In this document: positions 51,713-58,531 of the stretch, piece by piece
Layout of the letters: the number at the start of each line of letters is the position of its first letter
Position numbering within the stretch: position 1 is the first letter of the stretch
NCBI GenBank assembly: GCA_964475955.1
Contig: CAYYZY010000024.1
Location: 1 to 59,498 of the forward strand
Length of the DNA: 59,498 nucleotides
Source of the DNA: DATKZH01 sp964475955
GTDB lineage: Bacteria > Planctomycetota > Planctomycetia > Pirellulales > Thermoguttaceae
Reading direction: 5' to 3'
The notes under the pieces: generated by a model
What the model saw: the letters and a program-made list of their open reading frames with translations, nothing else
What the model was told of the DNA's origin: nothing
Databases searched by the model: none
Program-made: the position numbers and the translations under genes

Positions 51713-53042
51713 AGACCCCCACCAATCGGAAGACCGACCCGCCGCCGGCGCGCGGCGCGTACTCCAGCCGCCAACCGTGGGCGGTCGCAATTCGGGCGAC
51801 GATGGCCAGGCCCAGCCCGGTGCCGTCGGCCCGCGTGGTGAAATACGGGGAGAAGAGCGAATCGACCGCCTCGGCCGACACGCCCGGGCCCCGATCGGCC
51901 ACCTCGATCCGACCCGCGCCATCTTCGCCCCGCGCGACGGAGATCTCAACCGCGCCCCCCTCCGGCGAGAAGTGGATCGCGTTCTGCGCTAGGTTGAACA
52001 GCGCCTGGCGGAGCATCTCCCGATCCGCCTGAATCGGCCGGCCCGGCTCGGCCACGCGACGGGCGAGCGTGAGGTGCTTTGTCTCCAGGTCGGGCTCCAG
52101 TAGCACGGCCAACTGCCCGATCATTTCGTCCGGGTCGACCGCCTCGGCCGATGGCTCGCACGGCTTGGCATAGGCCAGAAACTGGTTGATCCGCGACGTG
52201 ATCCGATCGCACTCCTCGACCATCGCGTGGGCCCGCTGGAGCCGGGTGGCCGAGTCGAGATCGCCCTGCGACAGGCGCTGCGCCCAGCCGCGAATCAGCC
52301 CCAGGGGATTGCGCGTCTCGTGGGCGAGCCCGGCCGCGGCCTGGCTCAACTCCCGAAGGTGGCGCGCCTCGACCTCCAAGAGGCGCGCGCGCCCGCGGGC
52401 TTCGGCCGCGCGCACGGTCGCGCGCCACGCCAGGGCCACGCACGCGAGCACCACGGCTCCGCCCGAAACCACCAACAGCGACGACCAGGCGGCGCGGCGC
52501 GACTGGGCGTCGGCCGGCGTTCGGTCCAGAAGCAGAGTGGCGATGAACGTGCCGCCCTCGGAGAAGGGGCCTTCGGCCTCAACGGCCTCGAAGCGGCGGC
52601 GTCGCCCGTAACCCCGTCCGCCGCCCATGCCTTCGCTCCACGGCGGTCCGGTCGCGGCGGGCAGGATCTCGAACCGTTCCACGCGCACGAAGCCGGCTTC
52701 GCGCCACCAGTCGCCGGCGGCCCGCGGCAGACCGTCGAGCAGCTCCGTGCGCCCGGCCGACATGGCCGGCCCCTCTCCTTCGGGGGCCACGCCGACGGCC
52801 AGCACGTCTTCCGCCTCGACCAGGCCATCGAGCATGCCCTGAAGCTGATCCTGAAAAAACCGCCCCAGCCGGCGATGCGATCGAACACCGCCGACCAGGG
52901 CGTTCATCACGGACTGCGCCTGGCGGTGGAGGATCTCCTGGGCAAGTTCCCGCTGCCGGCAATACCCCCAGTACTGCCAGGCCGCCAGGGCGAGCCAGGC
53001 CACCAGCAAAGCGCCGTAAATGAGCGGCCGTCGCCAACGCAT
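51705..53042 (-). CDS. Membrane-bound sensor histidine kinase
   Basis: The 445-residue protein has an N-terminal TM (PLIYGALLVAWLALAAWQYW), a ~160-residue sensor region outside the membrane, a second TM at ~188-206 (LLVVSGGAVVLACVALAW), an H-box (GLAHETRNPLGLIRGW, phospho-acceptor H241) and a catalytic ATPase domain (NLAQNAIHFSPEGGAVEISV; DRGPGVSAEAVD; GTGLGLAIV). ATG at 53042 starts the first TM. It is translationally coupled to the NtrC-type regulator and is its cognate kinase by position and overlap. The sensor region is not a PAS-like motif that I recognise, so the signal is unknown. Confidence 0.93.
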   Translation of the reverse strand: MRWRRPLIYGALLVAWLALAAWQYWGYCRQRELAQEILHRQAQSVMNALVGGVRSHRRLGRFFQDQLQGMLDGLVEAEDVLAVGVAPEGEGPAMSAGRTELLDGLPRAAGDWWREAGFVRVERFEILPAATGPPWSEGMGGGRGYGRRRRFEAVEAEGPFSEGGTFIATLLLDRTPADAQSRRAAWSSLLVVSGGAVVLACVALAWRATVRAAEARGRARLLEVEARHLRELSQAAAGLAHETRNPLGLIRGWAQRLSQGDLDSATRLQRAHAMVEECDRITSRINQFLAYAKPCEPSAEAVDPDEMIGQLAVLLEPDLETKHLTLARRVAEPGRPIQADREMLRQALFNLAQNAIHFSPEGGAVEISVARGEDGAGRIEVADRGPGVSAEAVDSLFSPYFTTRADGTGLGLAIVARIATAHGWRLEYAPRAGGGSVFRLVGVYA

Positions 53043-53222
53043 TCGAGAGCCTGACCTCCCAACTCCTGCGCGCCGTGCGCGCAGGTCGGCAAGTCCCGTG
53101 GGGATGATGCTTGTCCCGATCTGGGGCTTCCATCGATCGAATCCCGCCGACGTGGAACACACGCCGACCGCTATTGTACACCAAACCCCGTCTGGCGAAG
53201 GCGACCGGATCGCTCGCCCGCG

Positions 53223-54035
53223 CTATTGATCCTTCGGCGCCGGGGCCCAGGCACGCGGGTAGCGGTCGCAGACGCCATCGCCGTCGGCGTCGATGTAGGC
53301 CCGGCCGGGCCCCCACCCGAAACCGCGACCCCGACCCGGTCCGAACCCTCGGCCGTATCCGGCACCGCGCCCGTAGCCGGCCCCTCGGCCGTAGCCGGCG
53401 CCTCGACCATAGCCCCAACCGCGCCCGTAACCTGCCCCACGACCGTAGCCCGCACCGCGACCCCACCCGTAGCGTGGACCTGCACCCCAAGCGGGAGGCG
53501 CCGCATACGGGCCCGCGCCGCCGCGAGCAAGGGGGGCCGCCACGGCTCCCGGTGCGCCTGCGGGTCGCCCCGCCGCCGGAGATGCCCCCGACGCGGCGCG
53601 CCCCTGGAGCCAGAACGGGCGGAAAGCGTCGTCGCGAAGCTGGATCCTTTTGCCATTCACGGCAAGCGACTTGGCCACGACGTGGTTCTTGGGCGTCTTC
53701 GCGGTGCGGAAGGCCTCGACCGACACCTTCGCGCCGGCCTGCAACTGCTCGGCGATGAACGCCACCGCCGAAGCCGGCCCCAGGTGAACGTTCCGCTTCT
53801 CGCCCTTCTTGACCTCCAGAATAAAGTGCGTGCCGACGCTCGATCGCCCCGTGCTCATTGCGCAGGCCTCCGTCCGCACTTCCACGACCTTGCCCGAGAG
53901 CGAGACCACCTCGGGCTTGGTGGGTTGGCGCGCCACCCCGGTCGGGTCGCCCATCCCCTTCTGGGCCCAGGCGGGCGATGTAACCATTCCCCATGTCAGC
54001 GACACGCCGGCAACGACCGCCAGTGCATTTCTCAT
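53223..54035 (-). CDS. Secreted protein with GYGRGA tandem repeats
   Basis: The 270-residue product has a signal peptide (MRNALAVVAGVSLTWGMVTS PAWA), then a ~100-residue OB/beta-like domain (VVSLSGKVVEVRTEACAMST; GTHFILEVKKGEKRNVHLGP; VSVEAFRTAKTPKNHVVAKS). A ~75-residue low-complexity segment follows, made of GYGRGA/GYGRGW repeats (at least seven). It ends in AYIDADGDGVCDRYP, a calcium-loop-like DxDxDG element. A sigma-54-like promoter lies 170 bases upstream. The first domain resembles proteins that modulate metal or ligand binding, but I recognise no named family. ATG at 54035 is the signal peptide start. Confidence 0.8.
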   Translation of the reverse strand: MRNALAVVAGVSLTWGMVTSPAWAQKGMGDPTGVARQPTKPEVVSLSGKVVEVRTEACAMSTGRSSVGTHFILEVKKGEKRNVHLGPASAVAFIAEQLQAGAKVSVEAFRTAKTPKNHVVAKSLAVNGKRIQLRDDAFRPFWLQGRAASGASPAAGRPAGAPGAVAAPLARGGAGPYAAPPAWGAGPRYGWGRGAGYGRGAGYGRGWGYGRGAGYGRGAGYGRGAGYGRGFGPGRGRGFGWGPGRAYIDADGDGVCDRYPRAWAPAPKDQ

Positions 54036-54205
54036 CCCGCTACTCCTTCCAAACAGCCCCAAGAACGACTCTCCTGTGCAAAGATTTCGCACACGATTTC
54101 GAGCCGGTGACACGTTTTTGCACGCCCGTGCCGGACCGCGTCCCCAATGGTGACCGACTCAAAGCGATCGAGGCCGGGGCTTCTGGCCTCGTCCAGACCA
54201 GCAAG

Positions 54206-54224
54206 ATGCAATTCGGATGCCAAA
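54206..54224 (-). promoter_or_regulatory. Sigma-54 promoter candidate for the GYGRGA protein
   Basis: On the minus strand TTTGGCATCCGAATTGCAT contains GG-N10-GC with near-consensus TGGCA and TTGCA boxes. It lies in the gap after the MBL gene stop, pointing to the ATG at 54035, with a predicted leader of about 160 bases. Confidence 0.55.
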
Positions 54225-54248
54225 CGCCGATCGAAAGTGCCAACGCCT

Positions 54249-55109
54249 TCACCCGGCCTCGGGCGCCCCGCCCCCTACCGTGAACGTCGTCCCCACGCAG
54301 CACTCGAAGCACCGGTCCGGTAACTGCGACCAGAGGTAGGCGCTCGCCCGCATGCCCGTGCAGTGGGCGGTGCCCACGCGCTTCACGCCGTGCCGCTCAA
54401 GTGCGGCGAGGGTCGCCTCGAGCCGTTCGTCGTTGGCCCGGACTAGGTGCATTCCGCCCAGAATCGCGAGGATCGGCTGCCCGCCGCTCAGCTCGGCCAC
54501 GCGGTCGAGCGTGTTGACCACGCCGGAGTGGGCGCAGCCGAGGACGACCACGAGGCCGGCGTCGGTCGAGATGTAAAGCGATTGATCGTCGGCGAGCGGA
54601 TCGGGATCGGTGCACGCCGCGTCGCGAAAGAAGTCGCCGCCGGTCTCCTCGAAGCTCGTGTGCCGGGGCACCTCGCCCGTCGCATAGACGCCCGGCACCA
54701 CCTCGGTCGGCTCCGACGTCCAAACGAGCTTGCCCGCGCGCCGGTGCAGACGCTCCTCGTCGGCTTGCGCGATCCCGATGAAGCGATGGGGGGGCTTCTT
54801 CTCGCGGTGGTACTTGGCCTCCAGCGCGGCCGGATGGAGGTAGACGGGCGGCCGGGCGTCGCCGTCGAGCACGTCGCCCAGCCCGCCGGTATGATCGAAG
54901 TGCCCGTGGCTAAGCACGAGCGCCTCGGCCGTTTCGAGATCGACGCCCAACTCCCGGGCGTTGTGCCGGAGCACGTTCCCCTGGCCGGTATCGAAGAGAA
55001 CGCGGCGCGCGTCGGCTTCGATCCAGAAGGCGAGGCCATGCTCGCCGAGAAGCCCGGCCCCGCGCGCCGTGTTCTCGCTGAGCACGGTGATGCGTAGCGT
55101 GTCGACCAT
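54249..55109 (-). CDS. MBL-fold metallohydrolase (COG1237-like)
   Basis: The 286-residue enzyme has the metallo-beta-lactamase metal motif SHGHFDHTGG (HxHxDH) near residue 70, further ligands in GCAHSGVVNTLD and a late TAHCTGM. The sequence pattern (VLFDTGQGNVLRHNARELGV) resembles the COG1237 group, which includes dihydropterin / ribofuranosylaminobenzene 5'-phosphate synthase-like proteins. AAGGAG is 8 bases before ATG at 55109. It follows a NifX-like gene in the cluster. COG1237-type hydrolases often accompany MTH1175/ORP-type proteins in anaerobes. The substrate is unknown. Confidence 0.9.
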   Translation of the reverse strand: MVDTLRITVLSENTARGAGLLGEHGLAFWIEADARRVLFDTGQGNVLRHNARELGVDLETAEALVLSHGHFDHTGGLGDVLDGDARPPVYLHPAALEAKYHREKKPPHRFIGIAQADEERLHRRAGKLVWTSEPTEVVPGVYATGEVPRHTSFEETGGDFFRDAACTDPDPLADDQSLYISTDAGLVVVLGCAHSGVVNTLDRVAELSGGQPILAILGGMHLVRANDERLEATLAALERHGVKRVGTAHCTGMRASAYLWSQLPDRCFECCVGTTFTVGGGAPEAG

Positions 55110-55225
55110 CGAGGTCGCTCCTTGCAGGGGTTGGTACTCGTGTCGGTTCGTCAGCCGGGCCGACTCGCGTCTTCCCGTCGAGGGACTGCTTCGAACGCGT
55201 CGAAGGCGGCCGCACTTCGCCCGGC

Positions 55226-55582
55226 TCACGATACGGCCGCGGGGAGTTCTCCGTTGAGGTAGTCGCGGATGAGTTGCGCCGGGGCCTTGGAGGGAACGTC
55301 CTCGACCAGGGCGATACCGTAATCGGCCAGCAGTTGCCGACCCTCCTCCCCCGCCGTGCAAGCGAGAACGACGTCGACCCCCAGGCGATCCAGCCGCAAG
55401 GGGAGCAGGCCGGGCGCCAAAGGCGGCACCCGGTGGATCGACTCGTACAGGACCCGCCCTGCTCGCTCGTCGACCTGGAAGATGGCCAGCTTGTCGCAAT
55501 CGCCCAACAGGTCGCTCGGCGCTGCCCGCGCCAAGGGGATCGCGATCATGCGATGGCGGTTTTCGCGGCTTGCGTGGTTCAT
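55226..55582 (-). CDS. NifX/MTH1175-like dinitrogenase iron-molybdenum cofactor family protein (copy 2)
   Basis: The 118-residue protein has the RNaseH-like fold of the NifB/NifX/MTH1175 family: MIAIPLARAAPSDLLGDCDK, AIFQVDERAGRVLYESIH, LDRLGVDVVLACTAGEEGRQ. Members bind Fe-Mo, Mo-Cu or Fe-S clusters. It diverges more than the copy at 56851-57201 but sits in the same cluster. Met at residue 12 (ATG at 55549) could be an alternative start. No nif genes are visible, so cofactor handling or the orange-protein type of function is more plausible than nitrogen fixation. Confidence 0.85.
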   Translation of the reverse strand: MNHASRENRHRMIAIPLARAAPSDLLGDCDKLAIFQVDERAGRVLYESIHRVPPLAPGLLPLRLDRLGVDVVLACTAGEEGRQLLADYGIALVEDVPSKAPAQLIRDYLNGELPAAVS

Positions 55583-55662
55583 GGATCGGGCTTGCGTTGA
55601 ATCGAACGGGCGAAGTGGCCGATGGCCGGATCGCCCTCGCTCCCCACCGCGCTTGCCGGGGA

Positions 55663-56379
55663 CTACGAGTCACCCGGGCGCTCGGCCGGCTGCCGCACGA
55701 GAATCAGGGGGAACACGATGTCGCTGGTGCAGCAGGGGAGCCAGACGGCCAGGAACAGGAACACGAGGACGACGCCCGTCGTCAGCGCCCCGAGTTGGCC
55801 TTCCATGGCCATCGTCATGTGAAACAGCGAGGTCCAGGTGCTCAACAGCACGTGCCCCGCGTGGGGGATCTTCGTATGCGGCCAGCGATAGCCTAGGGCG
55901 ATTCCCGCAGCCGCCAGCGGATTCACGAGCCACCATTTCTCGACGAAGCCGAGATGGATTCCCTTGTTCGGCAGCCTCAGCAGGCACTCGCCCAGGTAAG
56001 GGATGATGCAATCACTCAGGGTGGCGATGCCCACGGAGCCGAAGTAGCCGACGAGGATCGCCGTCCCCAGCCTACCCTTGCCGTGCAGGCGGTACATGCC
56101 CGTGGTGACCAACGCGCTGAGGACCACGTGGAGGGGGTGCAGGCCCCAAAAGAGCGTCTCGGACACGGAACGCGGCACCTGGGCCGCCGAGAGCACCACC
56201 ATGATCGCGATGCCGCTCAGCGCGCCCATCGTCGTAAACGGGGCGTGCAGCCTCAGTTCCTGCCCGAGGACGCGGACCATGCTCCCCCGTGGGGCCGACG
56301 GCGCGCCGGCGTCGCCGCGCGCAGGCCCCGCCGGGGTGGACGTACGATCGGACGTATTCTCTGCGCTGTTCGGTCGCAT
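55663..56379 (-). CDS. Polytopic membrane protein of the NifX-like cluster
   Basis: The ~238-residue product has about five hydrophobic segments, e.g. TTMGALSGIAIMVVLSAAQV, PLHVVLSALVTTGMYRLHGK, ILVGYFGSVGIATLSDCIIP and ALTTGVVLVFLFLAVWLPCC. The C-terminus carries CCTSDIVFPLI. A hydrophilic N-terminal tail of ~33 residues precedes the first TM, and Met34 (56280) is an alternative start. I do not recognise the family. Position between the DUF5320-like and NifX-like genes suggests a membrane component or transporter of the same pathway. Confidence 0.8.
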   Translation of the reverse strand: MRPNSAENTSDRTSTPAGPARGDAGAPSAPRGSMVRVLGQELRLHAPFTTMGALSGIAIMVVLSAAQVPRSVSETLFWGLHPLHVVLSALVTTGMYRLHGKGRLGTAILVGYFGSVGIATLSDCIIPYLGECLLRLPNKGIHLGFVEKWWLVNPLAAAGIALGYRWPHTKIPHAGHVLLSTWTSLFHMTMAMEGQLGALTTGVVLVFLFLAVWLPCCTSDIVFPLILVRQPAERPGDS

Positions 56380-56415
56380 GGCGAACGCGGCTCCGTGAGT
56401 CGGCCCGCACGGGTA

Positions 56416-56622
56416 CTACTGGCGTGTGCCCCTTCCTTGTCCGCGCCCGCCGCCCGGACCGCGACCTTGGCCGCTGCCCCGGCCACGTCCTTGACCGGCG
56501 CCTTGCGACGCCCGGCCGGCCTGACCGCCGCGTCCCTTCCCTTGCTTCGTGCCGCAGCCTCCTCGGCCTCTGCCGGTACGGGGGCCTTCTCCTTGGGGTC
56601 CAGTTCCATCTCCACCTGGCAT
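56416..56622 (-). CDS. DUF5320-like Gly/Arg/Gln-rich small protein
   Basis: The 68-residue product starts MPGGDGTGPQGEGPRTGRGR GGCG, the hallmark opening of DUF5320-type proteins (MPGGDxTGPxGxGPxTGRGxGxC). These accompany MTH1175/NifX-like and MBL genes in anaerobic bacteria and archaea. The rest is low complexity Gly/Arg/Gln. GAGAGGAG lies 8 bases before the ATG. Function is unknown; the family has no catalytic motif. Confidence 0.85.
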   Translation of the reverse strand: MPGGDGTGPQGEGPRTGRGRGGCGTKQGKGRGGQAGRASQGAGQGRGRGSGQGRGPGGGRGQGRGTRQ

Positions 56623-56850
56623 GGAAACATCTCCTCTCGTGTGGATGGATTGTGCGCTTTCTTCTTACCAACTCGAGCGGCGTGTCGGTCCGCGAAACCA
56701 CGCGGCCGGCAGGCAGCCGTCAGCCTCCAACCGTCAGGTCGCCAACGCCGCTCGCGTTCGGGCAGTCGAGGCTGACTGCTGATGGCTGACGGCTTCCAGC
56801 AGATCATTGCCGTCCACCCCGGTCCCGGCGAATCCGGTGGGGCTTCGGCG

Positions 56851-57201
56851 TCAGAGCACGTCGGCCTCGGTGATTTCTTGCAAACGACCCGCCTTAAACT
56901 GCTCGATTGCGTCGCGGACCGTCCCCCAGGTCTGCCGGTAGACCTTGACGTTGCCCGCCCGCAACGCCGTGGCCGCCTTGGGCCCCACGTTGCCGGTGAT
57001 CACGGCCTCGGCGCCGAGACGGACGACGTCCTGGGCCGCCTGGGTACCCGCGCCGTGGGACGCCTCGAGGTTGGTTCCGTTGTCGTGGGCTGCAAACTCG
57101 CCCGACTCCGAGTCGACGACCACAAAATACTTCGCTCGGCCAAAACGCGGATCGAGCTCGCTGCTGAGGACCGAACCTTGCGAGGTCACGGCAATCTTCA
57201 T
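56851..57201 (-). CDS. NifX/MTH1175-like dinitrogenase iron-molybdenum cofactor family protein (copy 1)
   Basis: The 116-residue protein is a clear MTH1175-type member: MKIAVTSQGSVLSSELDPRF GRAKYFVVVD, then HDNGTNLEASHGAGTQAAQD VVRLGAEAVITGNVGPKAA. It is the first gene of the cluster. A sigma-54-type promoter (57261-57280) lies about 60 bases upstream, and two TTGCA-N3-TGCAA palindromes are further upstream. ATG at 57201 is chosen as the start of the conserved domain. Likely role: binding a metal-sulfur cluster in the cytoplasm. The pathway is not known. Confidence 0.93.
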   Translation of the reverse strand: MKIAVTSQGSVLSSELDPRFGRAKYFVVVDSESGEFAAHDNGTNLEASHGAGTQAAQDVVRLGAEAVITGNVGPKAATALRAGNVKVYRQTWGTVRDAIEQFKAGRLQEITEADVL

Positions 57202-57260
57202 GCAATCGCCTTCCGAGGGTCGGGGGCTTGGGCCAGAATGGGCATCCGTCGCTTCCAAAC

Positions 57261-57280
57261 AATGCAAGGCACATGCCCAA
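57261..57280 (-). promoter_or_regulatory. Sigma-54 promoter candidate for the NifX-like cluster
   Basis: On the minus strand TTGGGCATGTGCCTTGCATT has GG-N10-GC exactly, a perfect TTGCAT -12 element and a -24 element (GGGCATG) matching 5 of 7 consensus bases. The distance to the ATG (57201) is about 60 bases. Confidence 0.65.
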
Positions 57281-57305
57281 ACGGGCCTCGCGGGGCAATG
57301 CGATC

Positions 57306-57336
57306 GCAAGTCTTTCATTTGAAAGAGCTTGCGCAA
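57306..57336. promoter_or_regulatory. Palindrome between promoter and upstream sites
   Basis: GCAAGTCTTTC-ATTT-GAAAGAGCTTGC forms a near-perfect 11-bp inverted repeat (one extra base in the right arm) at 57306-57332. It overlaps TTGCGCAA at 57329-57336. It lies 25-75 bases upstream of the sigma-54-like promoter and could be an additional binding site. Confidence 0.4.
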
Positions 57337-57368
57337 TGTCCACCCAAGGGCGATCGACGGAAGGACGC

Positions 57369-57412
57369 TTGCACTATGCAATAGAGAACGTGTGTAGCAT
57401 TGCATCCTGCAA
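57369..57412. promoter_or_regulatory. Two TTGCA-N3-TGCAA palindromes, candidate enhancer sites
   Basis: TTGCA-CTA-TGCAA at 57369-57381 and TTGCA-TCC-TGCAA at 57400-57412. The centres are 31 bases apart, close to three helical turns, and 90-150 bases upstream of the sigma-54-like promoter, the usual place for activator sites of an NtrC-type protein such as the one at 50381-51712. Confidence 0.65.
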
Positions 57413-57680
57413 CGCCCAGCCCGCACTCAAGGGCGTTGTCGCGGCGGTCAGCAAACGTCGATGTTTTCACCCGAGCCTTGTGAACAAGGGGTCTGGCGCA
57501 TCGCTTGCCGCCCGCTTGCCTCAGAATGCCGCCTGCTTTGGCGATCGACCGAGCAGCGCGCAAACGAACGCGACGGGTCGTCATGCGCATCTGCACACTC
57601 CTCTGCTTGAAGGGAAGGAGCGCAGATTTAGACCCAATAACCGTTTACGGCAAAATCAGTTTTCGGATACACTTGGTGTG

Positions 57681-57825
57681 CGCTAGCCCGCATTTCTCAC
57701 CAACCGTTGAGTCTCAACAACATTAGCGCCCACACCAGCCCGAAGCGCAAGCGAGGCACTGGCTTGGACTTCACCTCGCTTGCGCTTCGGGCTGGTGTGG
57801 GTGGTGAGAAATGCGGGCTAGCGCG
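57681..57825. repeat. Very large perfect inverted repeat (cruciform-size)
   Basis: Outer arms 57681-57703 and 57803-57825 are perfect over 23 bases (starting GCGCTAGCCCGCATTTCTCA). Inner arms 57730-57757 and 57775-57802 are perfect over 28 bases (containing ACCAGCCCGAAGCGCAAGCG). The left side has an extra 26 bases between the arms; the right arms are contiguous. The loop is 17 bases. The total is 51 bp of perfect pairing. It lies between the divergent NifX-like and small plus-strand genes. Confidence 0.85.
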
Positions 57826-57897
57826 GCGGCTCAGCGGAAGACACGGCAAGATCATATTGTGAAGATGGAGCGGCGCTTGGCCCAGGAGGAACCGACG

Positions 57898-58122
57898 ATG
57901 CAGCAGGTGAAGATCTTCAAGGGGCTGGAAAGCGACCTGCCCGCCATGGAAGAGGAGGTCAACGCGTGGCTCCGCGAGAGCGGGGCCCGGGTGGTGAGCA
58001 TCACGGGCAACATGGCCCCGCAGACGGTCACTTCGGAGACCCGGGGGGCCAGCGTGGGACGCAGCTACTATCCCGCCTCGGACGTGATCCTCATCGTGCT
58101 CTACGAGACCGCCGGGGCCTGA
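57898..58122 (+). CDS. Small conserved hypothetical protein
   Basis: The 74-residue product (QQVKIFKGLESDLPAMEEEV NAWLRESGARVVSITGNMAP) has a pattern of beta-alpha-beta with a final strand (YPASDVILIVLYE). It resembles small planctomycete/bacterial proteins that follow a KIFKGxExD ... N-terminal helix layout, but I recognise no named domain. AGGAGG is 8 bases before ATG at 57898, so this start is preferred over one at 57865. The preceding gap holds the large inverted repeat. Confidence 0.75.
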   Translation: MQQVKIFKGLESDLPAMEEEVNAWLRESGARVVSITGNMAPQTVTSETRGASVGRSYYPASDVILIVLYETAGA

Positions 58123-58169
58123 ACCGTTTGGTTCAAGCCGATGCGCCTTCCGCGCGTGCCTTGCTCCGG

Positions 58170-58340
58170 CTACGCCTGCTTCAGCTTCTCCACCTGCGCT
58201 TCGGCCTCGGCGATCTGTCGCTCGAGGGCTTCGATCTCGCCGGGGTCGTCGGCCTGTTGCCGGGCCCCGGCCAACTGCTGGCGCAGCTTCTGGATCCGCT
58301 GGTGGAGCGTCTGGATCTTCTTCTTGGCCTTCTTATCCAT
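58170..58340 (-). CDS. Small coiled-coil protein (56 residues)
   Basis: The minus-strand frame from ATG 58340 to TAG at 58172-58170 encodes 56 residues (MDKKAKKKIQTLHQRIQKLR ... EALERQIAEAEAQVEKLKQA), which form a clean heptad coiled coil. GGGAG is 9 bases upstream of the ATG. The composition is strongly protein-like and unlike the surrounding shadow frames. It could oligomerise or bind a partner; no function is known. It converges with the gene at 57898-58122. Confidence 0.7.
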   Translation of the reverse strand: MDKKAKKKIQTLHQRIQKLRQQLAGARQQADDPGEIEALERQIAEAEAQVEKLKQA

Positions 58341-58531
58341 GACCGTTTCTCCCGGGCCCTTTCTGTGGCACCAAGAGCTGGGATTGCGAGGCGTCTCGTT
58401 GGGTAGCGATCCCTCGGTGCTACTCTGAGCATAGCACGTTTCCGCCGGGTCTCAAGACCAGTTCTGGCCGCGCCGGCTTGTCGCTGGTAAAGGGGCAAAG
58501 TGCCTGGGTCGACGAGCCCTCGCCGCGTCGC

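Noticed and set aside
53223..57201. Nitrogen fixation cluster
   Set aside because: NifX-like proteins are present, but no nifHDK, nifE/N or nifB radical-SAM gene is seen; the family is broader than nitrogenase.
57228..57686. 152-residue plus-strand frame
   Set aside because: It covers the promoter and palindrome region, lacks a ribosome-binding site and resembles no family.
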